In this document: one piece after another, positions 13,233 through 16,334 of the stretch | Layout: each line of letters opens with the position of its first letter | How positions within the stretch are numbered: the first letter of the stretch is position 1 | Source of the DNA: JBBQXY01 sp051004815 | Lineage (GTDB): Bacteria > Chloroflexota > Ktedonobacteria > Ktedonobacterales > Ktedonobacteraceae | Direction: 5' to 3' | NCBI GenBank assembly: GCA_051004815.1 | Contig: JBPCJY010000188.1 | Span: 1 to 16,334, forward strand | Length of the DNA: 16,334 nt | Made by a program: the position numbers and the translations under genes | Notes under the pieces: model-generated | What the model was told of the DNA's origin: nothing | The model's database searches: none | What the model saw: the letters and a program-made list of their open reading frames with translations, nothing else

Positions 13233-15503
13233 ATGTTAAAAATACTGGAACGTAGAATTACCCTCCAATTGCTCGTTTTCTATGGGCTGTTTGTGCTGCC
13301 TCTGCTGCTCGGTGGTGTAGAGCTTTATATGTTTCAGCGTGATGCCTTGCAACAAAGTGCCCAGCAGGCCGATTTAGGTCTGGCTCAGGCCATTGCGCTC
13401 CAAGTGGAAACGAATGTGCAGGCTGCCGCCGAAGTAGATACTGAACTCGCCAGGAGCGCGGCTGCACAACAATTAGAGCTGCACCAACTGACAGCCAACT
13501 TTGCCACAGCGAAGCTCGCCCATCCCGACATTAGCCTCTATATCGTCTGCGCTCCCACAGGCAAGGTGCTGCTCACTTATCCTTTCAGTCAAAAGACTAT
13601 TGGTCAGAATTTCAGTGCCTACGATTATTTCCGCGGCGCACTTGCCGCTCGTAAGCCGTCTGTCTCCTCGGGTCGGATTAGTCCGGCGACCAATACGTAT
13701 GTGGTCTCCATCGCCACGAGCATCACCGATAATCACAACAATCTTGTCGGCGTGATGATGATGAATTTGTCGTTAGAGCACCTTACTTCTCGTTTGATGG
13801 TGGTGCGACAACAGTTAACCAATAGTAGCGAGGTGCGCATCTGGATTGTCGATGGCAATGGCAAACCTATTGCCGATACGGAGGGCGTGCCGCCCGAAAC
13901 GAACTTGCTCAAGACATTGCCAGGGCTGAAGAATGCTCTTGAGGGAAAATCAGGCAATCTGAATGCGCACGAAGAGAACCGCGACTGGCTCTATAGCTAT
14001 GTGCCGATTGCAGGCACCAGTTGGGCGGTGGCTGTACAGCGTCCGACGGATGTGACCTTCGCGGCGGTGATTAGTTTTCAGCATAGCCTCATCATTGCGC
14101 TGGTGATGCTGGTTGTGGGTGCCACGTTCTTCTGGTTTGTCATGCATGGTTGGGTGGTCGCGCCACTTTCACGGCTGGCGGAGGCAGTGTCCAGGATCAG
14201 CCCTGAGCAGACGGAGAAGGTGACTAATGGCAAACACCTTGCCAAAGAACGGCATCGCAGCGATGAAATCGGTAGGTTAATCGCCGCCGTCTCGCTGATG
14301 GAAGACGAGATACACGACCTTTTCCGCAAAAGTGATGAGAAGAGTCAGGCCCGTTTGCACACTCTGGATGCTATCATGCGCAGTATGGATGAAGGCGTGC
14401 TGCTGGAAGACCCAGCCGGGGAAATTGTCTACGCCAATCACCGCTTTACGCAGTTTGTCGGTATCTCAGCACAGGAGATTCTCCTGGACGCTTTCGACGA
14501 TAGCCACTTATTAGAAAAACTGCTGGCGATTGTCGAGGACCCTGCTGCCTATCACGAAGCAATTCGCCGTGCTGAGGATGGGAGCGGCCCACCTGTGATA
14601 GAATTCCAGGTGCGTGGCTACTATAATCGCATGAGTCAGTTGGTACCCGTCCGCCGCGACATTCGGATGAGGCTTTTCCAGGTGCGCGACCTGGCGGGGC
14701 AACTCATCGGACGTGGTAAAGTCTTTAATGATGTGACGCAACAAAACGAGGCGGAGCAGGTCAAGAAGAATTTGTTGGCGATTGTTTCTCACGAGTTGCG
14801 CACGCCGTTGACTACTATCAAAGGCTATGCCACCAGTCTCCTGGCGACCGATGTTGAATTAGACGATGCTTTGCAAGCACACTTCCTCCGTCGCATTGTG
14901 GAGGAAGGTGATCGCATGGCCGAGCTCGTGACCAATCTGCTGGAAATGTCGCAGCTTGAGGCAGGCACGCTCAAACTTTGTCCCGCCTTGTATCGCCTGG
15001 ATGCTCTATTGGAGCAGGTAGTGCAAGTGGTGCCAGAGGATGAGCATGCCTCTATTCGCATCACGATGCCAGCGGATTTGCCTTTGCTCTATGTTGACCG
15101 ACGGCGTATAGAGATGGTGCTGCGCAATCTCCTGGAGAATGCGCGACATTATACTGGAACGGATGCCATCATTGAGATTTCCGCTCGCTATGAGCAAGGA
15201 CAAGTCGATAGTGGTCTCTATCTGAGCGTCGTCGATAACGGCCCAGGTCTTCCACCGCACCTCATCGAGCGTATCTTCGACCGTTTCTACCAGATTGATG
15301 GTGGAAGGGAACGTAGTAACAATGGCGTCGGTTTAGGACTGGCTATTTGTCGTGGTTTTGTTGAAGCACATGGTGGGCGTATCTGGGCCGAGAATCGCAC
15401 AGATGAGGCGACCGGGGCAGTATTTCATATCTGGCTGCCACCCCAGGTTCTGCATATCCCAGGCACACATCCAAACATATTTGAATTGCACAAAGCTTTG
15501 TGA
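13233..15503 (+). CDS. Membrane sensor histidine kinase (dCache-like sensor, HAMP, PAS, HisKA, HATPase)
   Basis: A 756-residue transmembrane kinase. Order: short N-terminus, TM1 about 11-31, an extracellular region about 35-280 with dCache character (YIVCAPTGKVLL and SAYDYFRGALAARKP, the usual ligand-fold landmarks), TM2 about 283-305, HAMP about 306-355 and PAS about 375-500. The dimerisation domain has SHELRTPLTT with phospho-acceptor His520. The ATP domain has an N-box (RNLLENAR, Asn636), DNGPGL (Asp668) and GVGLGLAI (698-705). All catalytic boxes are intact. ATG 13233 is preferred over ATG 13197 because GGGAGG lies five bases before it. dCache domains usually bind amino acids, organic acids or other small molecules outside the cell. 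Its gene runs into the response regulator and diverges from the transporter operon, so it probably senses that operon's substrate. Confidence 0.9.
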   Translation: MLKILERRITLQLLVFYGLFVLPLLLGGVELYMFQRDALQQSAQQADLGLAQAIALQVETNVQAAAEVDTELARSAAAQQLELHQLTANFATAKLAHPDISLYIVCAPTGKVLLTYPFSQKTIGQNFSAYDYFRGALAARKPSVSSGRISPATNTYVVSIATSITDNHNNLVGVMMMNLSLEHLTSRLMVVRQQLTNSSEVRIWIVDGNGKPIADTEGVPPETNLLKTLPGLKNALEGKSGNLNAHEENRDWLYSYVPIAGTSWAVAVQRPTDVTFAAVISFQHSLIIALVMLVVGATFFWFVMHGWVVAPLSRLAEAVSRISPEQTEKVTNGKHLAKERHRSDEIGRLIAAVSLMEDEIHDLFRKSDEKSQARLHTLDAIMRSMDEGVLLEDPAGEIVYANHRFTQFVGISAQEILLDAFDDSHLLEKLLAIVEDPAAYHEAIRRAEDGSGPPVIEFQVRGYYNRMSQLVPVRRDIRMRLFQVRDLAGQLIGRGKVFNDVTQQNEAEQVKKNLLAIVSHELRTPLTTIKGYATSLLATDVELDDALQAHFLRRIVEEGDRMAELVTNLLEMSQLEAGTLKLCPALYRLDALLEQVVQVVPEDEHASIRITMPADLPLLYVDRRRIEMVLRNLLENARHYTGTDAIIEISARYEQGQVDSGLYLSVVDNGPGLPPHLIERIFDRFYQIDGGRERSNNGVGLGLAICRGFVEAHGGRIWAENRTDEATGAVFHIWLPPQVLHIPGTHPNIFELHKAL

Positions 15504-15538
15504 GTAAGCAAGTAAGTACGCAGGGAAAGCTGGAAGAT

Positions 15539-16231
15539 ATGCCACAAGAGAGACACATTTTAGTGGTAGACGACGAACCAGGTATCCAGGACTTTATTAA
15601 GCGCAACCTGGAGTTGCGCTCGTTCAAAGTGTCGCTCGCCACGAATGGCTTAGAGGCACTGGCCCTGTTTGACAGCGCGAACATTGTGCTGGTGATCCTG
15701 GATATCATGATGTCCAAAATGGATGGCTTGGAGGTGTGCCGTCGTATTCGACAGACGAGTACCGTGCCAATCATCGTGCTGACCGCTTTGGGGGAAGAGG
15801 CTGATAAAATAGCAGCCCTGGACCTGGGTGCCGATGATTACCTGACCAAGCCCTTTGGCATCGGTGAGTTGCTGGCACGGGTCAAAGCGGTCTTGCGCCG
15901 GAATCAATGGGTAGATAGACCAGTCTCGCCAGGCACGCAGCGTTTTGGTACTCTGGAGATTGATTTTGAGCAGCACCGTGTGTGGCGCGAGGGCGAACTC
16001 ATCAAATTATCGCCGACAGAGTTTGCTTTGTTGCAAGAGTTAGCCCTGCATCCAGGCAAAATCTTTACCCACGAAGCATTGCTGCGCCGCGTCTGGGGAA
16101 CAGAATATCACAGCGAGTCAGAGTATCTACGCGTCTACATCGGTCGATTGCGCCGAAAACTAGAAGCTGACCCCTCCAAGCCAGCCCATATTCTGACCGA
16201 GCCAGGCACAGGATATTATATGGTCAAGTGA
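15539..16231 (+). CDS. OmpR/KdpE-family response regulator
   Basis: A 230-residue DNA-binding regulator and partner of the upstream kinase. The receiver domain (about 5-118) has the acidic pair Asp11-Asp12, phospho-acceptor Asp55, Thr82 and Lys104 in LTKPF. The C-terminal winged helix (about 130-228) contains LSPTEFALLQELALHPGKIF and the recognition-helix segment YLRVYIGRLRRKLE. The residue after the LDIMM strand, almost always Pro in the family, is Ser here (MMSKMDG). ATG 15539 is chosen because the receiver domain starts directly there and GGAAG is nearby. The frame is also open from a GTG at 15500 that overlaps the kinase stop by 4 bp, which would add 13 residues and couple translation. 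It probably binds the transporter operon promoter; that is inference. Confidence 0.9.
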   Translation: MPQERHILVVDDEPGIQDFIKRNLELRSFKVSLATNGLEALALFDSANIVLVILDIMMSKMDGLEVCRRIRQTSTVPIIVLTALGEEADKIAALDLGADDYLTKPFGIGELLARVKAVLRRNQWVDRPVSPGTQRFGTLEIDFEQHRVWREGELIKLSPTEFALLQELALHPGKIFTHEALLRRVWGTEYHSESEYLRVYIGRLRRKLEADPSKPAHILTEPGTGYYMVK

Positions 16232-16273
16232 GTAAAGACGGCCCTGGTGGCCAATACAGCTCACATAAGTGGA

Positions 16274-16317
16274 ACGACATGCGGAGCGTGCGTCGGGGCA
16301 GGGAGAAGGGATGTCGT
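16274..16317. repeat. Inverted repeat in the G-rich sequence after the response regulator
   Basis: ACGACAT (16274-16280) and ATGTCGT (16311-16317) are perfect 7-bp arms around a G-rich 30-nt spacer. GGCC-N5-GGCC lies shortly before (about 16240-16252). There is no T-run, so terminator function is uncertain. Strand asymmetry is like that of the left window edge on the opposite strand. No gene was seen in 16232-16334. Confidence 0.3.
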
Positions 16318-16334
16318 GGGGGAAGGGGGGCGCC

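Noticed and set aside
13197..16231. KdpDE potassium-sensing system
   Set aside because: The kinase has a dCache-like sensor, HAMP and PAS rather than the KdpD Usp and four-helix membrane parts, and no kdp genes are nearby. Only the catalytic and receiver domains look KdpD/E-like.

Overview
The window looks like a chromosomal segment of a free-living, mid-GC bacterium, most likely a member of the Chloroflexota (Ktedonobacteria-like). I infer this from the combination of a GlpP-type antiterminator system with unsplit Gram-positive-style glp genes, Shine-Dalgarno sequences of the AAGGAGG type, and palindromic GTAGGGA...TCCCTAC intergenic repeats. The taxonomic call is an inference from gene content only.

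Region 1 (about 191-6357, minus strand) is a glycerol-utilisation cluster read in the order glpP - glpK - glpF - glpD - dhaK. Glycerol enters through the GlpF channel, is phosphorylated by GlpK to glycerol-3-phosphate (G3P) and oxidised by GlpD to DHAP. DhaK would feed dihydroxyacetone into the same pool, but its usual partners DhaL and DhaM are not in the window. Candidate RNA hairpins lie in front of glpP, glpK, glpF and glpD. That is the arrangement expected if a GlpP protein controls the genes by antitermination or leader-RNA binding.

Region 2 (6358-7948) is a 370-bp divergent intergenic stretch followed on the plus strand by a second, canonical glpP paralog and pgsA (phosphatidylglycerophosphate synthase, which consumes G3P). 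The minus-strand GlpP has diverged at several positions where the plus-strand copy matches the family. The locus therefore carries two head-to-head glpP genes, one facing G3P production and one facing G3P use in lipid synthesis.

Region 3 (8019-13028, minus strand) is a probable catabolic operon: MHS-family transporter - alpha/beta hydrolase - second MHS-family transporter - hydroxyacid-oxoacid transhydrogenase (HOT/ADHFE1-like Fe-ADH). Region 4 (13233-16231, plus strand) is a divergent two-component system: a sensor kinase with a dCache-like extracellular domain, HAMP and PAS, and an OmpR/KdpE-type response regulator. I infer that it senses the substrate of region 3 and switches that operon on. 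The shared intergenic region holds a -10 box without a -35 and two GTAAAC direct repeats 21 bp apart.

No rRNA, tRNA, CRISPR array, transposase or prophage gene was seen. The two window edges (1-190 and 16232-16334) are strand-asymmetric non-coding sequence with inverted repeats.
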